Shown one piece after another: positions 24,524-32,986 of a stretch of 64,000 bases of DNA. The position numbers and the translations under genes are program-made. This DNA is from an uncultured Oribacterium sp. GTDB lineage: Bacteria; Bacillota; Clostridia; Lachnospirales; Lachnospiraceae. The stretch spans positions 62,001 to 126,000 of the forward strand of contig CAMKKZ010000009.1 in NCBI GenBank assembly GCA_946413525.1. Reading direction: 5' to 3'. Each line of letters opens with the position of its first letter. Positions within the stretch are counted from its first letter, which is position 1. The notes under the pieces are model-generated. The model searched no databases. It saw only the letters and a list, made by a program, of their open reading frames with translations, and was not told where the DNA came from.

Positions 24524-26878
24524 CTATCTCTCTCTGCGCCAATAGATTGCGAAAATGAGTCCACCGGCCAGGCAGAGAACAGAGGCGAGAAGCCGAAGCC
24601 ATATCTCCGGTGAAATATCCGAAAGGCTGGTCAGATTGGCAGCGAAATTGCTCTGGCCGGAAACGGAGCCTGCATTTCCAATACCCTCCGCGCCCATGCC
24701 AGGCTGACCCATGCCGGGACCACCTCCCATTCTCTGTCCGTCCCCAGGTTGGCCGCCGGGAAAGCCTCCGCCCGGCCCGGCTCCTTCCATCGGGAAAGAC
24801 ATTTCCATATCAGAAGCGCTGGCATTATCCCAATCCGGGGGAGCGGGCGGGCCATAGGACATCGCATCCGACACTTCCCCTTCCCTGGCAGCAGGCATTC
24901 CGTCTGACGTTTCTCCTGCCGTTCCAACAGGCTTTCCGTTCGACGTTTCTTCTGCCGTCCCAACAGGCTTTCCATCCGACGTTTCTTCTGCTGTTCCAAC
25001 AGGCTTTCCGTCCTGCGCCTCTACTAACATTCCATCTGACATTCCCATGGTCTCCCCGGTCCCGTCAGAAGCTTCCCCCTTTGTAGGAAGGGATTCCGCA
25101 GCGGATTCCCGGCCTTGGGCAGCTTCTTTATCGGCTCCGGCACCCTGCCTATTGGAGCCGCTGCTTTGCGCAGAAGAACCGGCGGATTGCGTGCCGCTTT
25201 CATTAACGACGCTTCCATTCCAGCTGCCCCGCTGCCCATGCCGGCCAAAGTCGCCCCGGCCGCCTCCCCTACCGAAGTGCATCCCGCCAAAGCCTCCACT
25301 TTGAACATCGCCGAAGGAGGACGAGACCTCAGAAATTGTGACCTCTTCGGCCTCATCGCCAACCAGGATGGAATAAGTTTTTCCAATCTCCATCTCCGGA
25401 CAACTAATCGTGGCCGCCGTAAAGCTGCAGGGCACCTCATAAGTCAGAAGCACATTCCCATCGGAATCCGCAAGGGAGAGCACCGTCCCCGCCTCAGCCG
25501 CGTCACTTCTTGTATACAAAATGGAGCATTGCTCCGAATCCGAATCAAAGGATTCGGCCATGGAATAGCTCCCGCAGGCAATGACATTTCCGCCGTTGAT
25601 CAGGCACCGTCCCCCGCTTTCACTGCCGTAATCAATGGCATTGTTGGAACCGCTCCCGTTCAGGCTTACCCTGATCACGCCTCCGGTAATGTAAATATCC
25701 CCGTTGGAATCCAGGCCGTCAGCATCCCTTGCGTCCTCATTAATGATGGTAATGCTGCCGCCGCTGATCCGTATCCAGCTCTCGGACTCCTCAGAAGAAG
25801 CGGAGGACGAATCAGCCGAATTGTTTTTAGACTGGCTCGTAGAATTGTCCGCAGGCTGGCTCGCCGAATTGTCCGCAGGCTGAGTGCCGCCCCCGAAGCC
25901 TTCACCCATGCTTCTGAAGCCTCCGCCCATGTTTCCGCCGCCGGGAGGACCTCCAAAGCCCATTCCACCGCTTCCGCCGTTCGCGTTCACCCCGTCATCC
26001 TCAGGATATATCTCAATGTCCCCCCCTCGGATTTCCACCGTAGGGGCCTCCATCCCCTCATAGCAGGACGGAATCCGTATCGTGCCATCCTTCACCAGGA
26101 TGGACGTGTCGGAATGAATGCCGTCATCTCCGGCATTCACTGTAATGTCTGCCCCGGACAGCTTCACCGCATCGTTCACATGCATACCGTCCTGCGGACA
26201 GCTGATCTCAATCGTCCCCCCGGTGATAACCAGCTCGTCATTCGCGTCAATCCCGTGCTTGTACTCAGCCGTTATGGAAAGGGAACCACCCCCGTTGATC
26301 GTCATGTCGTCATGGGTAAAGACCGCCCCGCCGGCCCCGTCCGCAAGGGCTTCCTCCGAATACTCGGAACCGCAATGCACACTGTTCTCCGTGCCTTCCG
26401 CCAATGTCAGGAAGACCTTGTCCGCCTGCTTAACCCAGATGCCGGCATTATCGGAACAATATATATCCGCGCCATCCAGAAGCAGCCAGATCTTTGAGGA
26501 CCTGTACGCGTCCACGATAATGCTGCCGTCCGCAAGGCTTCCGGAGATTCGGTAATGCCCGGCGCCGGTAATGTAGACATTTCCGTCATTGACATATGCC
26601 CCCTTGCCGGAAACCGAGGCGCTCTCCCCTTCCAGGACGATCTCCGTCATGCCCGTCGTCCCGCCCATCCAGGAAAAGCCCTGCAAGGCCTCTGAAAGAT
26701 ACCAGGTGCCGTCCAGGTCATTTTCAGTAAAATCCGTGTCCCCGGCATGCCTTTCCGCATCAAGGTCGGCGACAGCGGCCAGGCCCAGCCTTGAGCCATT
26801 CATAAAAAGCAATGTTATAAGCAAAGAGACCAGCGTGACGGCAACGCAGATCCTGTCTATATTTTTATGCGTTGACAT
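24524..26878 (-). CDS. Cell-surface carbohydrate-binding protein, Cthe_2159 (DUF4353) type
   Basis: 784 residues. It has an N-terminal membrane anchor or signal (residues about 8-35) and a C-terminal membrane helix (L-L-A-S-V-L-C-L-A-G-G-L-I-F-A-I-Y-W). Residues about 80-520 carry repeating beta-helix turns such as D-D-G-I-H-S-D-T-S and E-D-D-G-V-N-A-N-G-G, typical of the Cthe_2159 polysaccharide-binding family. Low-complexity inserts include G-G-G-N-M-G-G-G, A-D-N-S-(A/T)-S-Q-P and a 10-residue E-E-T-S-D-G-K-P-V-G repeat near 660-690. Last gene of a three-gene operon, 11 bp after the DUF4956 gene, with AGAGGAGG before its ATG. It probably sits at the envelope binding acidic glycans (inference from the family). 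Confidence 0.88.
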   Translation of the reverse strand: MSTHKNIDRICVAVTLVSLLITLLFMNGSRLGLAAVADLDAERHAGDTDFTENDLDGTWYLSEALQGFSWMGGTTGMTEIVLEGESASVSGKGAYVNDGNVYITGAGHYRISGSLADGSIIVDAYRSSKIWLLLDGADIYCSDNAGIWVKQADKVFLTLAEGTENSVHCGSEYSEEALADGAGGAVFTHDDMTINGGGSLSITAEYKHGIDANDELVITGGTIEISCPQDGMHVNDAVKLSGADITVNAGDDGIHSDTSILVKDGTIRIPSCYEGMEAPTVEIRGGDIEIYPEDDGVNANGGSGGMGFGGPPGGGNMGGGFRSMGEGFGGGTQPADNSASQPADNSTSQSKNNSADSSSASSEESESWIRISGGSITIINEDARDADGLDSNGDIYITGGVIRVSLNGSGSNNAIDYGSESGGRCLINGGNVIACGSYSMAESFDSDSEQCSILYTRSDAAEAGTVLSLADSDGNVLLTYEVPCSFTAATISCPEMEIGKTYSILVGDEAEEVTISEVSSSFGDVQSGGFGGMHFGRGGGRGDFGRHGQRGSWNGSVVNESGTQSAGSSAQSSGSNRQGAGADKEAAQGRESAAESLPTKGEASDGTGETMGMSDGMLVEAQDGKPVGTAEETSDGKPVGTAEETSNGKPVGTAGETSDGMPAAREGEVSDAMSYGPPAPPDWDNASASDMEMSFPMEGAGPGGGFPGGQPGDGQRMGGGPGMGQPGMGAEGIGNAGSVSGQSNFAANLTSLSDISPEIWLRLLASVLCLAGGLIFAIYWRRER

Positions 26879-26889
26879 CCCTGCCTCCT

Positions 26890-27561
26890 CTAGCCCATGT
26901 AATCCCCGTTATAGCTTACCAGCACCGCGCTCTCCACGCCATCAAGGTCGGAAAGCTCATTCACAAAGCCCGTGTCGTCGTCCTTAAGGCGCACCTCCAG
27001 GTTCATCTCCACCATCCCCTTTTGCACCGTCTTGGACTTGACAACGCAGCGCTTCACTGCTTTGGAAAGGAATTTCTCTGCAGCCTTTTCCGCCTGCTGC
27101 CCGGTGCAGCGCAGCACCATAATATAAGGATTTGAACTGTCCTTCTGGTTCGCGAAGATCAGGAGGACAATGCCGATGAAAACACTGCCGAACACCACCA
27201 ACGGGATCAGTCCGGCGGCAAGCACAATGCCGGCAGCAATGGCCCAGAAAAGGAAGGCGATGTCCATGGGCTCCTTGATGGCCGTCCGGAAACGGACAAT
27301 GGACAGGGCACCGACCATACCAAGGGACAGGACCACATTACTTGTGACCGCCAGGATGACCAACGTCGTGATCATGGTAAGCGCCACCAGCGTGACGCCA
27401 AAGCTGGAAGAATACATGACACCCGCGTACGTCTTTTTATACACGAGGAAAATGAACATACCAATGCCGAAGGCCAGCAGCAACGCCAGCGCCATGTCAA
27501 ACAAGCTGACCGAACTCACATTATCCAAAAAACCGGATTTGAAAATATCATTGAAAGTCAT
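26890..27561 (-). CDS. DUF4956 membrane protein
   Basis: 223 residues. Four membrane helices lie within the first 125 residues, including the family stretch S-L-G-M-V-G-A-L-S-I-V-R-F-R-T-A-I-K-E-P. A cytoplasmic alpha/beta domain follows. DUF4956 genes are regularly found with VTC-domain polymerases and with CotH or Cthe_2159-type surface proteins; this operon has that composition. Function is unproven, perhaps membrane placement of the partner's product. The ATG follows AAGGAGG. Confidence 0.9.
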   Translation of the reverse strand: MTFNDIFKSGFLDNVSSVSLFDMALALLLAFGIGMFIFLVYKKTYAGVMYSSSFGVTLVALTMITTLVILAVTSNVVLSLGMVGALSIVRFRTAIKEPMDIAFLFWAIAAGIVLAAGLIPLVVFGSVFIGIVLLIFANQKDSSNPYIMVLRCTGQQAEKAAEKFLSKAVKRCVVKSKTVQKGMVEMNLEVRLKDDDTGFVNELSDLDGVESAVLVSYNGDYMG

Positions 27562-27682
27562 AATGACGAAACCTCCTTTTCATCAGGCTGCGCTAAGCCC
27601 ACAGCCTCCATTAAACAGTTATTCAAACAGTTATTTAAACAGTTATTTGATTCCGAACAGCCCCACTCTCCGGCAAAAGCTT

Positions 27683-28420
27683 TCAGCCATACACCCTGCA
27701 CTGGGCATATTTCGAAAATGCCGTGACTCTGCGTCCCGGCTGCTGCACCGCGTCCCGGATAATGGACGGCAGGTACTCATCCCATTTCACTTCCAGGATG
27801 ATGGGCGCGTCATGGGCCGGCACGGTCACGCAGTCCGGATTCAGATAATCCAGACAATTAAGGCCCGTGCGGATATCATAGTCAAAGGTAACCCTTACAT
27901 TCCCCGGCCGGTAGATGAACGGCTCCCTCGTGTAATCCACAATTGTCCGTCCCCGCATCCCCTGATAATGCATTTTGCAATACAGTTCCTGCAACAGAGG
28001 TCTCCCCGGATCCATCATCCATTGAAGATCCGCCCCCGGCTCCACAATCAGCCGAGCCTCCTCTTTGGAAAGCGCAGCGCTGTATTTCGTCCCAAGACCG
28101 TTCCGCTTGCTCTTCTTCTCGAGGTGGATCAAGGAAGTATCCCCATTATAATAACGGATTCGGAACTTCTCCCGCATATTCACCCCGTCCACCTTTTCCC
28201 GCAGCGCCTTGTCATCCAGATTGTCAAAATACAGGCTTCGGATCAGATATTTCCCACCCTCCGCATGGGGGTCCGGCTCAGCCACCGCCCTCATCCGCTG
28301 CCGGATGGAAAGCAAGTCAAGATAACTGATCTCATGCTTCCATTCATGCCGATAATGCGGTGGCGCCGGGCGGGACATGCCCGCGTCTCCCGTTCCTGTT
28401 TGCGCCCTTACTTCCCTCAT
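27683..28420 (-). CDS. VTC-domain protein (polyphosphate polymerase-like)
   Basis: 245 residues, a complete VTC triphosphate-tunnel domain. Visible family residues are R-H-E-W-K near the N-terminus, the basic pair in E-K-F-R-I-R-Y-Y-N, H-L-E-K-K-S-K-R and R-V-T-F-D-Y-D-I-R near residue 175, which line the tunnel in yeast Vtc4. Yeast Vtc4 makes polyphosphate from ATP; bacterial members fused to or beside DUF4956 are not well characterised. First gene of the operon, 120 bp before the DUF4956 gene, with AAAGGAG before the ATG. No membrane segment. Confidence 0.88.
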   Translation of the reverse strand: MREVRAQTGTGDAGMSRPAPPHYRHEWKHEISYLDLLSIRQRMRAVAEPDPHAEGGKYLIRSLYFDNLDDKALREKVDGVNMREKFRIRYYNGDTSLIHLEKKSKRNGLGTKYSAALSKEEARLIVEPGADLQWMMDPGRPLLQELYCKMHYQGMRGRTIVDYTREPFIYRPGNVRVTFDYDIRTGLNCLDYLNPDCVTVPAHDAPIILEVKWDEYLPSIIRDAVQQPGRRVTAFSKYAQCRVYG

Positions 28421-28880
28421 CTTTACAATCGCTCCTTTCGTCCAAACCGCTCATAGCAAATTATCACTTATTTCATCTGTTCGATTAAATTAGCTCTTAT
28501 GTCGTTTGTTTGATTATTTCCGCTTACAAGCATATTTGTTTTCGTTCCAAAATAACACTTCATAATGTATGTCAATGTTTTTTTGTCCTTGCTTCATGCT
28601 GACAATGCCGGATTCTAAAGTCTGAAACTGAAAATTAACTGAAATTCGAAAAAGATTTTTTAAAAAAATGTACCGCGATACACTACTGGAATATCCTCAG
28701 AATTAAGGAATCTTCGCGATGCAATGCGGCGCAATGCAACGCATTGGGGAATATCCTCAAAATTAAGGGAAACGTTCCAATGCTCAAAGCACCCGAAATT
28801 ACGTAGGAAACAATGCCCGGAGCAGTGCCGGAAATATTACCCGAAATATCGATCGAAATAATGCCTGAAAATACCCCCCA
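28421..28880. other. Gene-free divergent region between the VTC operon and bioY
   Basis: A/T-rich. A minus-strand TTGACA (28570-28575) could be the -35 box of the VTC operon, but its -10 is poor. Two GGAATATCCTCA(G/A)AATTAAG repeats lie at about 28689-28770. No gene is seen. Confidence 0.45.
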
Positions 28881-28883
28881 ATC

Positions 28884-28913
28884 TGTTAACCATTGATAAT
28901 ATTTAGGTTGACA
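28884..28913 (+). promoter_or_regulatory. BirA operator (biotin repressor site)
   Basis: TGTTAACC (28884-28891), 14-bp spacer, GGTTGACA (28906-28913). It matches the Gram-positive BirA palindrome TGTTAACC-N14/15-GGTTAACA with one mismatch. The right half overlaps the -35 box at 28908, so biotin-loaded BirA would block the promoter. The next plus-strand gene is bioY. Confidence 0.8.
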
Positions 28914-28936
28914 TTATTCGGGTTTACCACTATACT
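28908..28936 (+). promoter_or_regulatory. Sigma-A promoter of bioY
   Basis: Consensus TTGACA (28908-28913), exactly 17 bp, TATACT (28931-28936). Expected start about 28943. This leaves a leader of about 415 nt before the bioY start codon, filled with family B repeats. Confidence 0.8.
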
Positions 28937-28973
28937 CTCTGAGTCTGCCAAACTGATACACCATCCTCATCTC

Positions 28974-29190
28974 ATCTATCAGAGTGGGTTTTTGCCACTC
29001 TGAATTCTGACATAGCGAACCGCCTGCGGGGCAAGATGGCTCATCTATCAGGGTGGTTTTTGGTCGCTCTGAATTCTGACATAACGAACCGCCTGCGGGG
29101 CAAATCGGCTCATCTATCAGAGCGGGGTTGGATTAATCTCAGTTCTGATATGCCGAAGCATTTACGATATAAAGTCGGCTCGACAGGATG
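28974..29190 (+). repeat. Family B element, three tandem 69-bp units
   Basis: Three units with the 69-bp period (TCTATCAGAGTGGGTTTTTG ... GACATAGCGAACCGCCTGCG). Each contains the AGAGTGG/CCACTCT hairpin. They lie within the bioY leader. The third unit is more degraded (GATATGCCGAAGC). Confidence 0.85.
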
Positions 29191-29359
29191 GCAGATAATT
29201 AAGGAAACGCTGATTCAAGCGTTTCCGGCGCCGAAAATGCGCCGCACAGCGGCAAATTTCCTTTGGCATTTTCGCGCGAAGCATAGGGAAGTGCAGATTT
29301 AATCAGCATTTCCCAAGTAAATCAAATCGCTAGCAGTAAATGTAGAAGGGGGAAATGAT

Positions 29360-30232
29360 TTGAAAACACAGGATAAGAATTACAGCAACACAGACAGTGA
29401 CAATAACAGCAGTAATGGCATTAACAATTACAGCAGCAATAGCAGCGTTAATAGCAGCAGTAACATTAATGGCAATAACAGCATTAATGGTAATAGCAGC
29501 ATTGATGGCAGTAGCAGCATTAATGGCAGTAGCAACATTGATGGCAGTAGCAGCATTAATGGCAATAGCAGCATTGATGGCAGTAGCAGCATTAAGAACG
29601 TTAACAGCAACAGCAGCGTTAACATCAGAAACAATAAGAACGTTAATAGCAATAAAAGCATTAATAGTAATAGCAATGGTAGCAGAAATATCGATGACAA
29701 TTCAAATCACAATGTCCAGACCATGGCTCTGACTGCTGTCATGACCGCCCTGCTCTGTATACTCGGGCCTTTGTCAGTTCCAATCGGACCCGTGCCCGTG
29801 TCCTTGGGACTTTTCGGCATTTTCCTCTCATCTGCCATCCTGGGAACGCGAAAAGGTACGTTCTCCTGCCTCCTGTACCTTCTGCTTGGTCTGTGCGGGC
29901 TGCCGGTTTTTTCCGGCTTTTCAGGAGGTCTTTCCAAACTGATGGGACCTACCGGAGGATATCTTTTCGGTTATATTTTCACATCGGTCCTGACAGGCTA
30001 CTGCTTTGACCGCTTTGCGGATTCAGTGGCATTAACAGCACTGGGAATGTTGGCAGGGCTCATCATTTGTTATCTCTTTGGCACGCTCTGGCTCTCCTTC
30101 TCCGCGCACATGGAATTCACGAAAGCACTGGCCGTTGGAGTGCTGCCTTTCATCCTGTTGGATATCGCAAAACTTCTTGCTGCCCTTTTTATAGGAAAAA
30201 CCGTCCGCAGAAGACTTTCATATCTTGCATGA
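29360..30232 (+). CDS. bioY: BioY biotin transporter with Asn/Ser-repeat N-terminal extension
   Basis: 290 residues. About residues 120-290 are a normal BioY S-component with six membrane helices and signatures such as I-G-P-V-P-V-S-L-G-L, L-Y-L-L-L-G-L-C-G-L-P-V-F and G-P-T-G-G-Y-L-F-G-Y, which bind biotin for an ECF transporter. The first 115 residues are an added tract of Asn, Ser, Gly and Ile built from an 18-bp unit coding for I-N/D-G-S/N-S-S. Start TTG 29360 with AAGGGGG 7 nt upstream; an internal ATG near 29724 gives a normal-length protein but lacks a ribosome site. Regulated by the BirA box at 28884. No EcfA/EcfT genes nearby. Confidence 0.9.
   Translation: MKTQDKNYSNTDSDNNSSNGINNYSSNSSVNSSSNINGNNSINGNSSIDGSSSINGSSNIDGSSSINGNSSIDGSSSIKNVNSNSSVNIRNNKNVNSNKSINSNSNGSRNIDDNSNHNVQTMALTAVMTALLCILGPLSVPIGPVPVSLGLFGIFLSSAILGTRKGTFSCLLYLLLGLCGLPVFSGFSGGLSKLMGPTGGYLFGYIFTSVLTGYCFDRFADSVALTALGMLAGLIICYLFGTLWLSFSAHMEFTKALAVGVLPFILLDIAKLLAALFIGKTVRRRLSYLA
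29450..29620. repeat. Coding minisatellite, about 9 x 18 bp
   Basis: Units of ATTAATGGCAGTAGCAGC with A/G exchanges (ATTGATGGCAGTAGCAGC, ATTAATGGCAATAGCAGC). It lies inside the bioY reading frame, and all three plus frames stay open for long distances because the unit lacks stops. Confidence 0.9.
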
Positions 30233-30344
30233 ATATTCTTGTATAAATATTCTTACATAAATATCTTGCATAATATTGCCCTGCTGCCAAAGACCTGTTC
30301 CAAAGGCTTTAACTGCCGATATACAGAAGCGGTATCGCATTCTA

Positions 30345-30605
30345 TGCGGTTTCAATATCAGAGCAGTTTATTTCCGCTCTGACCTTATGATATGCCAGGC
30401 CGCCCGGGAATAAATCGGCCTGGGGACAAGACGGCCTGCCTGTCAATGCATGACTGCCCAGCAACAAGCCAGCCCGCCTGTTAATGCATGACCGCCCGAG
30501 GGACAAGACGGCCTGCCTGTCAATGTATGACTGCCCGAGGGACAAGACGGCCCGCCTGTTAATGCATGACCGCCCAGGAACAAGCCGACCCGCCTGTTAA
30601 TGCAT
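30345..30605. repeat. Family B fragment plus about 39-bp tandem array
   Basis: A degenerate family B copy (30345-30420, TATCAGAGCAGTTTATTTCC) leads into about five units of a 38-40 bp repeat with GCCTGTTAATGCATGACCGCCC and ACAAG(A/C)CGG(C)CC. Non-coding, between bioY and the transpeptidase gene. Confidence 0.75.
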
Positions 30606-30758
30606 GCCCTTAAGAATTTTTAAACCGTATCATATTACAATTTGTTTACAATTTTATATTAATAGCTGAAAAAAGTAAATCTCATATGGATTCTTTCCTC
30701 ACTTTATGGTAATGTAAGCCGGTTAATACATAGCAAATAAATAGGAGGTTAATACCAT

Positions 30759-32780
30759 ATGACTTTGTTTCGGATAAAGAAACGCGCTGTGATCAGGAAA
30801 AGGGCGGCGGCAATGGCTATAGCCGCGACGATCCTGGGCCAGTCCATTACGTCATTGGCCATTGGTCCCGGGGAGGCCCTTTCCCCCAGCAACGAAGCCG
30901 TTTCACAGAATTCCGGAGAAATCAACGTGGTTACAAGCGATGTGCCGATGACCATGGAGCAGACGTCCCAGGACAACAGCTCATCCGGCAGTTCTGACGG
31001 CAGCGGGCAGGTGACAGCGGAAGTGATGCCCGGAAACGGGGAATCAGCGGGAACGACCCCCGGCAGCGGGGATGCCTATGTGGAAACCACGCCCGGCGGC
31101 GGGGACGCCTATGTGGAAACCAGTTCCGGCGGGGATGCCTACGTGGAAACCAGTTCCGGCGGGGATGCCTACGTGGAAACCACCCCGAGCGGAAGCTCAT
31201 CATCCGAAGAATCGAGCAGCAGCTCGCCGGTCGTACCCTCCCTGGGTCCCGGCGGAAGCGGGTCATCCGGCAGCAGCTCCGGCCCCATGGTCGAGGGCGG
31301 CATCATTATCAATGACAGCGACAGCTCGAATGACTCAGGCTCGAATAACAGCAGTTCAAATGACGGTGGCAGCGGAAGCACCGGTGGCAGCAGCGAAAGC
31401 TCCTCTGCCGGCGCCGGAGCTTCATCCTCCGCTTTTGGGCAGTCAGCCTCCTCGGACAAGGAGCTTCCCAAAATCGGCACGGACGTGGATTCCGTCCGCC
31501 CTCATATGACCGTAAGCGATGCGGGAAACATGTATAACGACCCCGTCCTTGAGCTTGTGCCGCTGGCTACCTATTATGCATTCAATGGCGGCGGAGGGCG
31601 TATCGACTATGGTTATACGCATTATAATGATGGCTTCGTCTACTGCCCTTCCGGCTTCCAGAGCCTGAAGGTGGAGCAGACCAACGTTGGCCGCTGGTAT
31701 TTCCGCACCTATACCCAGGATCGCGGCTGGGGCCCGTGGGCTGTCACAAATGAGGCGACGCCCAGCCAGGGCAACGTACAGGCCGTCATGTTCCGGGTCA
31801 AGGGCTACATCCACACTATGGGCGAGGTCTACTATCGCGCCGTGCTGAACGACGGCACGGTCACCGACTGGGCGAAGGGCGGCCAGGCCTGCGGCTCCAT
31901 CGGCACTGGCAAATACATCATTGCCCTTACTGTCAAGCTCTGGAGGAATGATGTGGAATTCCCTTACTCCATGGAGAAGCCCATGGACAATGCCTATAAT
32001 GAAGGCATTTACTACCATGACGGCAGCATCAGCTATTCCATGGCAAACGGAGGCGCTTATACCGGCTGGGCATTCGACGCGGATTCCAACCAGTATTATT
32101 TCGAAAACGGCCAGCTCTGCACAGGCTGGAAGGCGATTGACGGCTACAATATTTACTTCAATAATAACGGCGTGGCCCTGAAGGATCTGGAGCCCGTCAT
32201 GGGACTGCCCGGTTCCTATGCCATACGCATTAACAAGGACACCCGGACAATGTATGTCATGACCAGGGATGGGGACGGGAATTACACGATCCCGTTCAAG
32301 ACCTTCATGATCAGCGACGGGCCGGACACCCCGCTGGGTGATTTCAAGATTATCGAGAAGCTCCGCTGGCATTTCATGCACAAGGACTGCTACTGCCAGT
32401 TCCTGTCCAGGTTCTACGGCAGCTTCCTGATGCATTCGCTCCTTTACCTGAGGGCGGACCCGCACAGCTTCGACGCAATCAACTACAACTTCATGGATAT
32501 CGCGAAGTCCGGCGGCTGCATCCGCCTGAAAGCGATCGATGCCTACTGGATTTACAACAACTGCCCCATGGGCACGCCCGTTTCGGTCTACGCCAATATG
32601 TGGGACAAGGGTCCCATCGAGAAGGATGCCATCAATCAGGCCATCCCTCGCTCCCAGGACTACGATCCGACGGATCCCACCCTTGTGCAGCAGAGCGCGG
32701 CGGATGCCCAGGCTGTGGCCCAGGCTCAGCAAGCCGTGGCTCAGGAAGAAGCCAGCGGCTACATCGAGCCTAACGCGTAA
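30759..32780 (+). CDS. Secreted L,D-transpeptidase (YkuD) with wall-binding repeats
   Basis: 673 residues with signal peptide (basic start, then A-A-A-M-A-I-A-A-T-I-L-G-Q). Residues about 35-235 are Ser/Gly-rich with four D-A-Y-V-E-T-(T/S)-(P/S)-(S/G)-G repeats. Residues about 420-475 are choline/glucan-type wall-binding repeats (G-G-A-Y-T-G-W-A-F-D, T-G-W-K-A-I-D-G-Y-N-I-Y-F). The YkuD domain (about 485-620) has His559 in M-H-S-L-L-Y and the catalytic Cys587 in S-G-G-C-I-R-L. It cross-links or modifies peptidoglycan outside the membrane. Strong ribosome site AGGAGG upstream of ATG. A Gln/Ala-rich tail ends the protein. Confidence 0.93.
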   Translation: MTLFRIKKRAVIRKRAAAMAIAATILGQSITSLAIGPGEALSPSNEAVSQNSGEINVVTSDVPMTMEQTSQDNSSSGSSDGSGQVTAEVMPGNGESAGTTPGSGDAYVETTPGGGDAYVETSSGGDAYVETSSGGDAYVETTPSGSSSSEESSSSSPVVPSLGPGGSGSSGSSSGPMVEGGIIINDSDSSNDSGSNNSSSNDGGSGSTGGSSESSSAGAGASSSAFGQSASSDKELPKIGTDVDSVRPHMTVSDAGNMYNDPVLELVPLATYYAFNGGGGRIDYGYTHYNDGFVYCPSGFQSLKVEQTNVGRWYFRTYTQDRGWGPWAVTNEATPSQGNVQAVMFRVKGYIHTMGEVYYRAVLNDGTVTDWAKGGQACGSIGTGKYIIALTVKLWRNDVEFPYSMEKPMDNAYNEGIYYHDGSISYSMANGGAYTGWAFDADSNQYYFENGQLCTGWKAIDGYNIYFNNNGVALKDLEPVMGLPGSYAIRINKDTRTMYVMTRDGDGNYTIPFKTFMISDGPDTPLGDFKIIEKLRWHFMHKDCYCQFLSRFYGSFLMHSLLYLRADPHSFDAINYNFMDIAKSGGCIRLKAIDAYWIYNNCPMGTPVSVYANMWDKGPIEKDAINQAIPRSQDYDPTDPTLVQQSAADAQAVAQAQQAVAQEEASGYIEPNA

Positions 32781-32860
32781 ACCGTTTCAAGCATAAAATA
32801 TAAAAAAGTATGTTTTTCCGCAGCACAAGGAATGCTGCGGAAAAATCTGAACAAAACATA

Positions 32861-32897
32861 AAAGCCGTTGCGGAATACATTGTCCGTAACGGCTTTT
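32861..32897 (+). terminator. Intrinsic terminator after the L,D-transpeptidase
   Basis: AAAGCCGTTGCGGA and TCCGTAACGGCTTT form a stem followed by TTGTTTTTT. It directly follows a family D hairpin pair (about 32815-32860, TTTTTCCGCAGCAC / GTGCTGCGG-type). Confidence 0.8.
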
Positions 32898-32986
32898 TGT
32901 TTTTTCGGCCAACGCGTCACGCAGACCCTTCCCATTAACCCGGCCAACGCGCTGCACACGCCTTTTTTATTATCCCGGTCTATACA

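Noticed and set aside
29397..29732. Alanine/threonine-rich frame over the bioY repeat
   Set aside because: Alternate reading of the stop-free 18-bp unit; it ends where the repeat ends and does not continue into the transporter.
31443..32732. 429-codon minus frame opposite the L,D-transpeptidase
   Set aside because: The YkuD catalytic motif and signal peptide lie on the plus strand; the minus frame is a shadow.
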